NCBI GenBank assembly: GCA_026129095.1
Contig: JAHCIT010000002.1
Location: forward strand, 124,001-188,000
DNA length: 64,000 nucleotides
Direction: 5' to 3'
Source of the DNA: Deltaproteobacteria bacterium
Lineage (GTDB): Bacteria; JAGRBM01; JAHCIT01
Shown here: positions 26,383-34,523 of the stretch, piece after piece
Numbering within the stretch: the stretch's first letter is position 1
Layout of the letters: every line of letters begins with the position of its first letter
The notes under the pieces: generated by a model
What the model was told of the DNA's origin: nothing
The model's database searches: none
What the model saw: only the letters and a program-made list of their open reading frames with translations
Made by a program: the position numbers and the translations under genes

Positions 26383-27358
26383 CAGTTCGCCACCACTGGA
26401 CCGTGCGGTCGAGGGCCTCGTTCAGCCCGGTTTCCGGCTGGTAACCGAAGTGGCGCCCGGCCTTGGCGGAAACGAACCACAGATCCCGCTGCGGAACGCT
26501 TGTCCGGTACCGGGTCAGTGGCGGGGCCTCCTTGCGGCCGAGACGGGACCAGACCGCCTCGAAACCGTCGCTGAGCCGGTCGGCGAACCATCCCGGTACC
26601 GACGCCGTGGGCACCGGAGCACCCACGCGCAAGGCGATCCGCGCCATGAGATCACGCCAGCGGACCGGTTCCGCATCGCCTAGGATATAGGTTTCCCCTG
26701 CCGCGCGTTCCGACAGCGCCGCCTGGACCATCCCGCGTGCGAGGTTCCCCGCATAGGCCGTGGTAATAAGCGCATCGCCGCGGTTGATATGGACATAGAG
26801 CCCGGACTTCAGGGCCTTCACCAGCGGAAGAAATGATGTGCGGTCCCGCTCGCCAAAGGGAAAGACGCCGGGCCGTATCACGGTCACCGGCTGGCCATTC
26901 CGCACAGCTTCCCTGCAAATATCTTCCGCTAGTATCTTCGATCGCCGGTAGGGATTCCCACCCGGCTCGCGGGGCGTCGTCTCGTCGGCCATGCGCCATC
27001 CGGTGTAGGGATGCACCGCGAGCGAACTCATCATGACCGTTCGCTGGGAGCCTGTCACACGGGCGGCGTCGAGCACATTCCTCGTCCCGCCCACATTCAC
27101 CCGCTCAAAGAGATTCCATTCACCCCAGTCGCTCACCAGCGCAGCCAGGTGAAAAACCAGATCCATCCCTTCGCAGGCATCGAGGACATCATCCGGCCTC
27201 GTCAGGTCGCCCGGATGCCATTCGACCGGGAGACCCGCGAGGTTCTCCCTTACCGCCTGCGGCAGGTCGAACACCCGGACGTCGATTCCCGCATCCAGCA
27301 GGGCCCGGACCAGATGACTCCCGATGAAGCCGGCCCCGCCGGTGACTACCGCTTTCAT
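26375..27358 (-). CDS. NAD(P)-dependent epimerase/dehydratase, 3-beta-HSD-like SDR
   Basis: Extended short-chain dehydrogenase of 327 residues. The nucleotide site VVTGGAGFIGSHLV is at 4-17, Asp31 at the end of strand 2 hints at NAD preference, and the catalytic YRRSK pair is Tyr137/Lys141 with Ser111-112 ahead of it. The overall pattern is close to sterol/hydroxysteroid dehydrogenases and sugar epimerases. Its ATG overlaps the stop of the upstream CPBP-like gene (ATGA). It is the last gene of the GMC oxidoreductase cassette, which makes a hydrophobic alcohol or sterol-like substrate more likely than a sugar (inference). Confidence 0.87.
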   Translation of the reverse strand: MKAVVTGGAGFIGSHLVRALLDAGIDVRVFDLPQAVRENLAGLPVEWHPGDLTRPDDVLDACEGMDLVFHLAALVSDWGEWNLFERVNVGGTRNVLDAARVTGSQRTVMMSSLAVHPYTGWRMADETTPREPGGNPYRRSKILAEDICREAVRNGQPVTVIRPGVFPFGERDRTSFLPLVKALKSGLYVHINRGDALITTAYAGNLARGMVQAALSERAAGETYILGDAEPVRWRDLMARIALRVGAPVPTASVPGWFADRLSDGFEAVWSRLGRKEAPPLTRYRTSVPQRDLWFVSAKAGRHFGYQPETGLNEALDRTVQWWRTVR

Positions 27359-28179
27359 TTTTTCTTTCTGGATCGTGCGGTCTTCTGCTTCACCGCTTTT
27401 TCCGGTTTCGGGGGCGGTGGCTGACGTTCACCGGCGGTCACGCCGAAAGGATTGCGGCCGCTCTCACGAGCAGCGAAATAGTCGGTCAGTATTCCCAGTT
27501 CCCAGTGCAGGAGCATCGGGTAAATCCAGGACCGCGTCGTCCGGGCAAGCCATGAAAAGGCAATGCCGCCCGGAATGGCCCCAAAAGTCTCGGCAGCCGG
27601 TTTTCCCAGATGCGCAACCGTCGAAAGCGCCGTCTGGAACCAGACAGCGGCGTCCTTGCCGTACGCCTCTTCCATCGGGGCCTCAAGAAAACCCCGGAAA
27701 AAGCTTTCCCATGCCGTGTAGTAGAGGCCCTCGGATATCTCCCACAACACGAAATCGCCCGCATCGGCCGCCGCCGAAGGCGGCAGGGGGTACTCTTCCT
27801 GGATGGCGGCATCCTTCGCGCCTGCCCGTGCGATCGCATACACAAGAGGCATGCCGATTGCCGTCAGCGGCAAACCGATCCACCAGCGTCCGAACCCGCT
27901 CCGCACCGCAGATGGCCATTGCCGGTTCACTGCCACATTGAGCAGTTGCGGCACCACAAAAAGCAGCGTGTAGGCGGCGAGGTTCTGGTAAAGCTCCGGA
28001 GCGAGACGGCGGACCCTTTCATCCGTCAGCAGCGGATCGATGTGCCGGGCGAGATATTTCCGGTAAAACCATCGCTGGCCCGGGTACAGGTAGATCGTGA
28101 GGAGTACTGTCCCGGCGGCCATGTTCCGGCGGGCGCGGGCCTCGGCACGGGCGCGGCGGCTCGGAAAGAGTTTCAGCAC
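27355..28179 (-). CDS. CPBP/CAAX-protease-like membrane protein with altered motif
   Basis: A 274-residue membrane protein resembling the CPBP intramembrane glutamic protease family. Several membrane segments are visible (about 20-35, 66-86, 98-118, 205-230). The region YYTAWESFFRGFLE (153-166) aligns with family motif EExxxR, but the first Glu is Trp157, leaving Glu158 and Arg162. Candidate later histidines are His190 and His225. A basic, Lys/Pro-rich tail ends the protein (PPPPKPEKAVKQKTARSRKKK). It could be an active variant or a pseudo-enzyme. The start is GTG. It lies four bases after the DUF2505 gene and overlaps the epimerase ATG. Confidence 0.6.
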   Translation of the reverse strand: MLKLFPSRRARAEARARRNMAAGTVLLTIYLYPGQRWFYRKYLARHIDPLLTDERVRRLAPELYQNLAAYTLLFVVPQLLNVAVNRQWPSAVRSGFGRWWIGLPLTAIGMPLVYAIARAGAKDAAIQEEYPLPPSAAADAGDFVLWEISEGLYYTAWESFFRGFLEAPMEEAYGKDAAVWFQTALSTVAHLGKPAAETFGAIPGGIAFSWLARTTRSWIYPMLLHWELGILTDYFAARESGRNPFGVTAGERQPPPPKPEKAVKQKTARSRKKK

Positions 28180-28183
28180 GGGA

Positions 28184-28789
28184 TCACCCCGCCCTCGCCA
28201 CCGGCAGATCGAGCGGTTCCACCGAACCCGAATTTGCCAGGATCACCTGCTGTGGCCAGCGGGACATGACCTCGGTTCTGATGCGCGGCCAGGTTTCCGC
28301 ATAGAACCGGCGCGTGGCTTCCAGTTCCAGGGGAGCACGCGACTGGATCTCGCCGGCAATGCGCCGCTCCACCATCCCCCTGATACCGGGAAGCGGGAGC
28401 TTCACATCCAGTTCCAGCCGCGACACCCGGGCGCTGGAATGGGGACCGCGCGGAACGATCTCAAACCGGCTTCGATAGACAAAACGGTCCCCCAGCGGAT
28501 CGGTAACGATGTCATAGCCGCCCGCATGGGCACTCCGGTCATACCACATGGTCTGCGTCGAGCGGCCCACCTCGCGGCCAATCAGCCTGGCGAGCCACGA
28601 TGGAATAGCGACTTCTGACCGGTACAGGAACACGCGGTGAAACGCATGGCCATTGTCGGTCCATGACACAATCTGGCGTCCGCCATGCCCGTGGGCCCGG
28701 TCGATCGCCCGCTCATGCTCCTCACAGGCGAAGCCGTATTCCTGCTCCTCGCGCGGCAGCGGAAATTCGTGATCGAACTCGAAGATCAT
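28184..28789 (-). CDS. DUF2505 domain protein (SRPBCC-like lipid-binding fold)
   Basis: A 201-residue soluble protein of the DUF2505 group, related to START/SRPBCC helix-grip proteins that bind hydrophobic ligands. The pattern of strands (QIVSWTDNGHAFHRVFLYRSEVAIPSWL in part, DRFVYRSRFEIVPRG, VSRLELDVKLPLPGIRGMVERRI) and the long C-terminal helix fit that fold. I started at MIFEFDH, whose ATG overlaps the GMC oxidoreductase stop (ATGA). Tight coupling to the oxidoreductase suggests it binds or presents the same lipophilic substrate (inference). Confidence 0.75.
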   Translation of the reverse strand: MIFEFDHEFPLPREEQEYGFACEEHERAIDRAHGHGGRQIVSWTDNGHAFHRVFLYRSEVAIPSWLARLIGREVGRSTQTMWYDRSAHAGGYDIVTDPLGDRFVYRSRFEIVPRGPHSSARVSRLELDVKLPLPGIRGMVERRIAGEIQSRAPLELEATRRFYAETWPRIRTEVMSRWPQQVILANSGSVEPLDLPVARAG

Positions 28790-30321
28790 GCCGCCCTCCG
28801 GAGCTTGCCCCACTCGGTCAGGATGAAATCGGCCTGGCGCGTGACCAGCATCATGATCGTTTCCTGGGGGTTCAGGCCCACCGGGGTTGGCACTATGGAA
28901 CCATCGGCAATGAACAGGTTTTTCACGTCCCAGGTCTCGCCCGTGGGACCGACAACGCCCCACCGCGGGTCGGCTGCCATCCGGCAGGTGCTCATCGCAT
29001 GAACGGTAAGCAGTTCCACATCCTCGGGCCTGATGCCGGTCTGGTAGATGCGGTTGATGTCGTCGGCGCTGTCAATCCAGGGCAGGCCGTGGATGGGCAG
29101 GTATACCCGCCTCGCCCCTGAGGCGAACAGCATCTCCGAGCAAAGGGCCATTCCTCTCAGAACGCGGCCGAACCCGGCAGGATCAATCTGGTAGGTCATG
29201 AGCGCTGATCCCATCGGTCCTGGCCTGACACGCCCTGTGGTGGTGTCTTCCACCAGCACGCCGGAAATCACCATGCGGTTGATGTTCTCAAGGAACTCCA
29301 GCATGGCATCCCCCACGAACGGCATGCTCATGGCGAGAAGCGCGGGGGGAACAAAGACCGCGGCGAAGATCAGCCCCTCGTCCAGAAACTCATGGACCTG
29401 CACCGCCTGATGAACACCCTTCCATCCATAGATATCGCGGTCCATGACAGCCACGACCTTGGCATTCGGATGACAGGTAAAGTTGAGGCCGACCTGCCCG
29501 GACGAGTTGCAGATGCCCTGCCGCTGGAGGATGACCGGTGTCTGCGTTGCTCCGGCCGCCAGCACCGTCGTCCGGGCCCGGACATTGACCGGAAAGCGCG
29601 GGCGGCCCGTGACTGGATCAATGGCAACGGCCCGGAACCCCACCGCCGTTCCCTTTTCGATCCAGATGCTGCTTACCTTCGTGTCGGCGAGAATGGTCGC
29701 ACCCCGGCTCATGGCCCTCGGGAGATAGCTCACCGTCATCGCCTGCTTGCCGCCCGATGGGCAGCCGAAGGCGCAGTTGTTGGTGCCGGTACAGTGAAGC
29801 TGGTTCCGCGTATTCCACTGGGTCCGGTAGCCGAGGCGGTCCGCACCCTTCTTCAGCGCCATATCGTGCGCGCTGATGGTGTCCGGATCCTGCCGGGCCA
29901 CGTTGATGCTCTTTTCGACCCGCTCGAAATATCCTGCCGTATCCGCCGCACTGAAACCCCGGAGGCCCAATTCCAGATGCCAGCGGCGGAGAACACGTTC
30001 CGGAGTCCGCCAGCACATGCCCCCATTGATTACGGTGGACCCGCCCACGCACCGGCCTTCGGCAAAGATGACGTTGGGCTTGCCGACGATGACCGACGTG
30101 CCTGCATCGCGGTAGAACTTGCGCACCATTTCCGGTGCATTGGCACTGATCTCGGCCGTTGGGTGGTAGCTGCCCTCTTCCAGCACTACTACCTTGAGCC
30201 CGCCCTCGGCCAGTTCGGCGGCCATGACGGCACCGCCAGCACCGGAACCGCAGATGGCGACATCCGCCTCGATTTCGAGCGGTCCGTGCACGTGCCGGGA
30301 TTCGAGCAGCCGTCCGGGCAT
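28786..30321 (-). CDS. GMC-family FAD-dependent oxidoreductase
   Basis: Flavoenzyme of the glucose-methanol-choline type, expected to oxidise an alcohol, possibly a sterol-like or long-chain one. The FAD dinucleotide motif CGSGAGGAVMAAELAEGG is at 24-41. The second GMC signature is seen as GRCVGGSTVINGGMCWRTP (about 89-107). The C-terminal FAD/substrate segment contains HAMSTCRM and a GLNPQETIMM end with ADGSIVPTPVG. Length 511 is normal. GGGGAA lies just before the ATG. A small-subunit-like gene precedes it by two bases and DUF2505 follows with an ATGA overlap. Confidence 0.92.
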   Translation of the reverse strand: MPGRLLESRHVHGPLEIEADVAICGSGAGGAVMAAELAEGGLKVVVLEEGSYHPTAEISANAPEMVRKFYRDAGTSVIVGKPNVIFAEGRCVGGSTVINGGMCWRTPERVLRRWHLELGLRGFSAADTAGYFERVEKSINVARQDPDTISAHDMALKKGADRLGYRTQWNTRNQLHCTGTNNCAFGCPSGGKQAMTVSYLPRAMSRGATILADTKVSSIWIEKGTAVGFRAVAIDPVTGRPRFPVNVRARTTVLAAGATQTPVILQRQGICNSSGQVGLNFTCHPNAKVVAVMDRDIYGWKGVHQAVQVHEFLDEGLIFAAVFVPPALLAMSMPFVGDAMLEFLENINRMVISGVLVEDTTTGRVRPGPMGSALMTYQIDPAGFGRVLRGMALCSEMLFASGARRVYLPIHGLPWIDSADDINRIYQTGIRPEDVELLTVHAMSTCRMAADPRWGVVGPTGETWDVKNLFIADGSIVPTPVGLNPQETIMMLVTRQADFILTEWGKLRRAA

Positions 30322-30323
30322 GA

Positions 30324-31064
30324 CTAGTTCCCCGTTCCCATCTGTGCCGCAGCTTCCTGCGCGGCCAGATTCGCCGCGGCCCGTTCAGCCGCACGGCGGG
30401 CGGCGGCTATCTCGATCTCCGAAGCCCGTGTCCATGCCGCCCGGAAATCGACAAGCGTGCTGTCGGCTTTCAGATGCTCGTCATACTGCCCCCGGATCGT
30501 CACGCCTTCGGGACCGCCCGGAAGCGCCGCAATCTCCCTCAGATCGGGAACCCGCAGCCCCCACCGGCTCACCCGCTCGGCCACTTTCTGGTCCACCCAG
30601 TCCTGCGGAAAATAGTCGAGATGGCGGGTGATCTCAGGGTGCGAGTAGAACCCGAGCAGGATCAGCGACCGGAGCCCCTTTACCGCCTCGCGGATCAGGA
30701 AAACCGGGCTCTCGCCCAGAGACTTCAGGTGCCGCTCGCCCGCTTCCGGGGACATGAGCGTCAGAGGCCGGACGCAGGTAAGGAATCCCGACCAGCTGAT
30801 CAGGCGCAAGCCCACTGGAAAAACCAGCGCCACATGGCGGGGGAGAAAGGCGATGAACTGATCTACAAAGCCGGCCAGTTCCGTCTCTGCATCGAACTGG
30901 AAACGGATTTTCTTGGGCATCAGGGCGCGAACCAGGGCACGCACGATCGTCTGGCTGCCTCTGCCCAGATGGCGGCACTGATAACCGGCCGGAACCAGCC
31001 GCCCGGCCACGCTTTCGGCCCTCTGGCTCGTCTGCGCTGTCTCTTCAGCCGCTTTCACGCCCAC
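30324..31064 (-). CDS. Small-subunit-like partner of the GMC oxidoreductase
   Basis: A 246-residue largely helical protein directly upstream of the GMC gene. Its layout (IVRALVRALMP near the start, FVDQFIAFLPRHV, a central LGESPVFLIREAVKGLRSLILLGFYSHPE region in part) resembles the gluconate 2-dehydrogenase subunit 3-type small subunits that pair with GMC or related flavoproteins. The C-terminus is an Ala-rich helix (ARRAAERAAANLAAQEAAAQ). No twin-arginine signal or cofactor motif is seen. The start is GTG, with a second GTG two codons later; which one is used is unclear. It is the first gene of the cassette, after a terminator. Confidence 0.65.
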   Translation of the reverse strand: MGVKAAEETAQTSQRAESVAGRLVPAGYQCRHLGRGSQTIVRALVRALMPKKIRFQFDAETELAGFVDQFIAFLPRHVALVFPVGLRLISWSGFLTCVRPLTLMSPEAGERHLKSLGESPVFLIREAVKGLRSLILLGFYSHPEITRHLDYFPQDWVDQKVAERVSRWGLRVPDLREIAALPGGPEGVTIRGQYDEHLKADSTLVDFRAAWTRASEIEIAAARRAAERAAANLAAQEAAAQMGTGN

Positions 31065-31097
31065 CGGGCACCCCCGTCAGTCGGTGAAACCCTAAGA

Positions 31098-31135
31098 GAA
31101 TACAGCCAACTGGTCAAGTGGTTTAACCAGTTAGC
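31098..31135 (-). terminator. Hairpin at the end of the yfhO-type gene
   Basis: On the minus strand, GCTAACTGGT pairs with ACCAGTTGGC (10 bp with one G-U wobble) around an 11-nt loop and is followed by TGTATTCTCTT. It overlaps the stop of the YfhO gene and probably separates that unit from the GMC cassette downstream. Confidence 0.5.
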
Positions 31136-33507
31136 CGATAAGCGATCTCAACCCTCCGGTGAATCGCAAGTCCGAACAGCCACGAAACCCACAGGCACCA
31201 AGCTATGGCGCCCATCCAGAATCCAAGTGCAACCGCGTCTGGCTCATAGGAAAACACGATTTCGTGCCTTCCTTCCGGAACCTGGACAGCCGGGAAAAGC
31301 CCCCAGGCCAGCCGCACCGGCACCGGCTTGCCACCCAGATAGGCTTTCCACCCCTTCGAATGTGCCCGCCGGTAGACCACCCACCGCGGAGCGGGATCGT
31401 CCTTCTCGATCACGACACGCTCGTGCCGCCAGTCCGTCACCCGGCAGTTCTGCGCGGCGGCTGGCGGGCCACCTTCAAACTGATTACCGGACGTGCCCGT
31501 TTCCCCACCCACAAACAGGGCGACCGTTTCCGGCGAGAAATCCGCCGACCGGGCCCGCTCGACCAGCGACCCGAAATCCGCAACGGTTTCCGACCTTGCG
31601 GGGCAGATCACCGGCTGCGCCGGCCACGGAGCGCGATAAACCTGCAGGCCACTCAATGTTGCCTTGCCCAGGGGAGTCCACCCTGTTTCACTCATTCGCC
31701 CCAGCGCACGCGACGTCATGAAACCCACGCCAAGCAGGCGGTACAGGTCGAATTCCGGAAGGGCCTGCTTCAGCCGGTAAAGTCCCAGGTGGTATGAGTT
31801 TTCCGACGGCCCATCGGGAGTAACATAACCCAGCGCCCCCGCAATGGCGCTCTCCATCGTCTCCCACGCAAGATACATCCGGACGAGAAACTCCTTGCGA
31901 AGCTCGCGCCGGTATCCGCCTTCAGGGGCACTTCCGGCCATCACATAGGTATCGACAGATGCCCGGTCCGTCACATGCGCGACCGGTCCCTGCCGGTGAG
32001 GACCCAGTCCGAACAGGTGGACCACCGGAGGAGCGTCCCTCAGCAGCCGTGCGTCCATCGTCATCATGGGGCCCCGGCTGGCTGACACCGTATCGGCCAG
32101 GACAAGCGCCACCAGAAGGCCCATCAGCCGCTCGCCCCCCAGGACCGGCCGCAGCCACAACACCAGTGCTGTCAGCAGGCACACGGCCAGAGCACCCTGC
32201 GAAGTACTGGAAACGTGGAAACGTCCGGGAAAAAAGTGTTTCTGGTCCCCCAGCGCAACCAGCCAGTCTCCCAGTGACGTGAGCCATAATCCTGCGGGGA
32301 TCATCGCTCCCGCCAGCAGGCAGATGATCGTCCCGCCGCGGCGGCCTGCCGCAAGCCCTTCAGTGGCAATTGCCCACGCGGCAGCCAGTGCAAATGATGG
32401 AACGATCAGCAGGCGCTCCGGGTACCGGAACAACCGCCACCCTGGCAGGTAATCATACAGCCACCGGTAAAAGGGCAAATGCTGTCCCATGGCCACCAGA
32501 AACCCGGCTGCCGCCAGGCCGGTCCAGAACCACAGATCCCGGCGGCGTGTCCCTGTAATCAGGGCCCCCATCACAAACGGAATCGTTGCGAAGCCCATGT
32601 AGGCGGAGTCGGTATAGAACCCGCCCGCAAAGGGCCCGTCCGGGCGTTCGGCCCAGAAGGTCAGGTCACCGATGGAGCGGCCAAACAGGTTGGGAGCAAA
32701 AAGTTCCAGAAGCCTCAGGGGATGAAAACTCCAGGCGATCGCCTGCGGCAGGCCCTGCATTCTTGACCGTGCGGATTCAGCGGCAAAATCGAGCATCGGC
32801 AGAAGGACCGGCAGGTACAGAACGAACGGGAACAGGGCGAGGGCCGCCAGTGTGCCCGCGGCCCGCAACGGCTTGCCCCGCCATCTCCAGAGCACCACTG
32901 GACCCGACGCCGCCAATGCGAGAACCAGCGTCTGCGGATCGCCGCCGTAGAGCATGAGAGAGCATGCCGCCACCGCCAGCGGCAGTCCGAACCGGCCGCC
33001 ACCGAGATGCGTGTTCAGCGCCCAGGCAAACCCCGGCAGCCACGCATGGGCATACAGCATCTGGTGAGCGGTGGTCTCCATGGAGACATATCCGCACGTC
33101 ACGTAGACAATCGCTCCGCCCACGGCGGCCAGCCCCGGCAACTTCAGCGACCGCAGGAATCCGTACATCAGTATCTGGGCGAGCAGATAGTGGGCGGCGA
33201 CAATCAGCGTCGTCATCATACGGTAGTCATAGTCCAGCGCAAGCAGCCAGTGGGGCGGATAGAGCACGCCGCTCACCGGATCCGCCAGATAGGGAATCCC
33301 CATGTAGAGGTACGGATTCCACAGCGGCAGCTCACCGGCCTGGAGCCGGTGATGGAGGATCGCCCGGATCGGGAGATAGTTGTGAAAATTATCCCGTGAA
33401 AAAAGTATCCGGTACGGTTTGTACAGGTCCAGGCAGTGGAGCAGATGGGACAGCAGGATGACCAGAATGTCCCGGATCAGGGCAGCTCTTGCGCGAATCC
33501 AGTCCAC
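31123..33507 (-). CDS. YfhO family integral membrane protein
   Basis: A 794-residue membrane protein of the YfhO family. Its members have a GT-C-like topology and some have been linked to glycosylation of cell-wall polymers. It has about 12 membrane segments between 10 and 500. An early extracytoplasmic loop contains PLWNPYLYMGIPYLADPVSGVLYPP (in part), typical of the family. A C-terminal extracytoplasmic beta domain follows (about 600-750, SKGWKAYLGGKPVPV), and two helices end the protein. The GTG start has no close ribosome site; a GAGAAGGG lies farther upstream, at the end of the rlmB gene (6-bp gap), so the two may be co-transcribed. The sugar substrate is unknown. Confidence 0.88.
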   Translation of the reverse strand: MDWIRARAALIRDILVILLSHLLHCLDLYKPYRILFSRDNFHNYLPIRAILHHRLQAGELPLWNPYLYMGIPYLADPVSGVLYPPHWLLALDYDYRMMTTLIVAAHYLLAQILMYGFLRSLKLPGLAAVGGAIVYVTCGYVSMETTAHQMLYAHAWLPGFAWALNTHLGGGRFGLPLAVAACSLMLYGGDPQTLVLALAASGPVVLWRWRGKPLRAAGTLAALALFPFVLYLPVLLPMLDFAAESARSRMQGLPQAIAWSFHPLRLLELFAPNLFGRSIGDLTFWAERPDGPFAGGFYTDSAYMGFATIPFVMGALITGTRRRDLWFWTGLAAAGFLVAMGQHLPFYRWLYDYLPGWRLFRYPERLLIVPSFALAAAWAIATEGLAAGRRGGTIICLLAGAMIPAGLWLTSLGDWLVALGDQKHFFPGRFHVSSTSQGALAVCLLTALVLWLRPVLGGERLMGLLVALVLADTVSASRGPMMTMDARLLRDAPPVVHLFGLGPHRQGPVAHVTDRASVDTYVMAGSAPEGGYRRELRKEFLVRMYLAWETMESAIAGALGYVTPDGPSENSYHLGLYRLKQALPEFDLYRLLGVGFMTSRALGRMSETGWTPLGKATLSGLQVYRAPWPAQPVICPARSETVADFGSLVERARSADFSPETVALFVGGETGTSGNQFEGGPPAAAQNCRVTDWRHERVVIEKDDPAPRWVVYRRAHSKGWKAYLGGKPVPVRLAWGLFPAVQVPEGRHEIVFSYEPDAVALGFWMGAIAWCLWVSWLFGLAIHRRVEIAYRLTG

Positions 33508-33513
33508 AGGGAA

Positions 33514-34332
33514 TCAGCGGTTTCCCTTCTCCACGGCAAGTGCATAGAGCAGCACGCCGGCCGCAACGCTGACATTCAGGGAGGCCACCTTGCCGGTCAG
33601 CGGAATACGGACACGGGCATCACACTGCTTCAGGTTCAGCGGGCGGATTCCCTTTTCCTCCGAACCCAGCACCAGCGCCAGCGGCCGGTCCAGATCAAGC
33701 CGTTCGGGATCAATCCCCTCGTTCGCGTCAGCCCCGACGATCCAGTAGCCCATCTCCTTCAGGTGGGTGAGCATCCGGGCGAGGTTGCCAATCCGCGCCA
33801 CCGGAAGATGGGCGGTGGCGCCGGCAGCCGCCCGCTCGGCAGCAGGTGTCACCGGTGCCTGCCGGTCCTTGGGTATCAGCAGGCCCCCGGCACCAAACGC
33901 CTCGGCCGAGCGGATCACGGCGCCCAGATTCTGGGGATCCTGCACCGAATCGAGGACAACCAGAAGACCCCTGTTCCGGGCAACCTCCTGGATGAGTTGC
34001 TCGGGATCGGCATAGGCGAACGGATCCAGAACGGCCACTGCACCCTGATGCCTCTGGCCCGCCGAAAGCCGGTCCAGGCCGTCACGATCCACGAATGAAG
34101 TCTTTACCCGGCGCTCGCGGGCCTGATCCACGAGCTGGCGGTATTCTCCACCCTGGGATCCGGCAAGCACATACAGGTGCCGGACCGGTGAAGCGGCGCG
34201 AAGCGCCTCCTCGACAGCCCGGCGGCCACAGACAATGCGTGCGTCGCCAACCCCGGTATCAGACGCGCTCGCAGGACGCTCATCCCTGCGAAAACCGCGA
34301 CGGGGCAAATCTCGCCGTGAAGGGTTCTTCAT
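33514..34332 (-). CDS. rlmB: TrmH/RlmB-type rRNA 2'-O-methyltransferase
   Basis: SPOUT-class S-adenosylmethionine methyltransferase, most likely modifying a guanosine ribose in 23S rRNA (RlmB activity). A basic N-terminal stretch (1-30) is followed by the substrate-binding domain (about 32-105, VCGRRAVEEALRAASPVRHLYV region in part) and the SPOUT catalytic domain (about 115-270). The latter has the three motifs LDSVQDPQNLGAVIRSAEAFG, LALVLGSEEKGI and RIPLTGKVASLNVSVAAGVLLY (each in part). These fit the RlmB/TrmH group; the exact target is inferred. It is divergent from the lytic transglycosylase gene. Confidence 0.92.
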   Translation of the reverse strand: MKNPSRRDLPRRGFRRDERPASASDTGVGDARIVCGRRAVEEALRAASPVRHLYVLAGSQGGEYRQLVDQARERRVKTSFVDRDGLDRLSAGQRHQGAVAVLDPFAYADPEQLIQEVARNRGLLVVLDSVQDPQNLGAVIRSAEAFGAGGLLIPKDRQAPVTPAAERAAAGATAHLPVARIGNLARMLTHLKEMGYWIVGADANEGIDPERLDLDRPLALVLGSEEKGIRPLNLKQCDARVRIPLTGKVASLNVSVAAGVLLYALAVEKGNR

Positions 34333-34523
34333 TATGCGGATTGAGTAGCCCGTCTACCGGACAAAGACGAGCGTCCGGCCACCATGGCGGGACCCTCCCG
34401 CAATATTTACAGCGGTGAAATCTCCGGAGCGGCATCCTTGAAACACCGCATTGGTTCCCGGACGCCAGACCGGTCAGAATGGACACCGGGTGAGAGAGCC
34501 GGGCTGATCGTTGCTGCCTTGGA

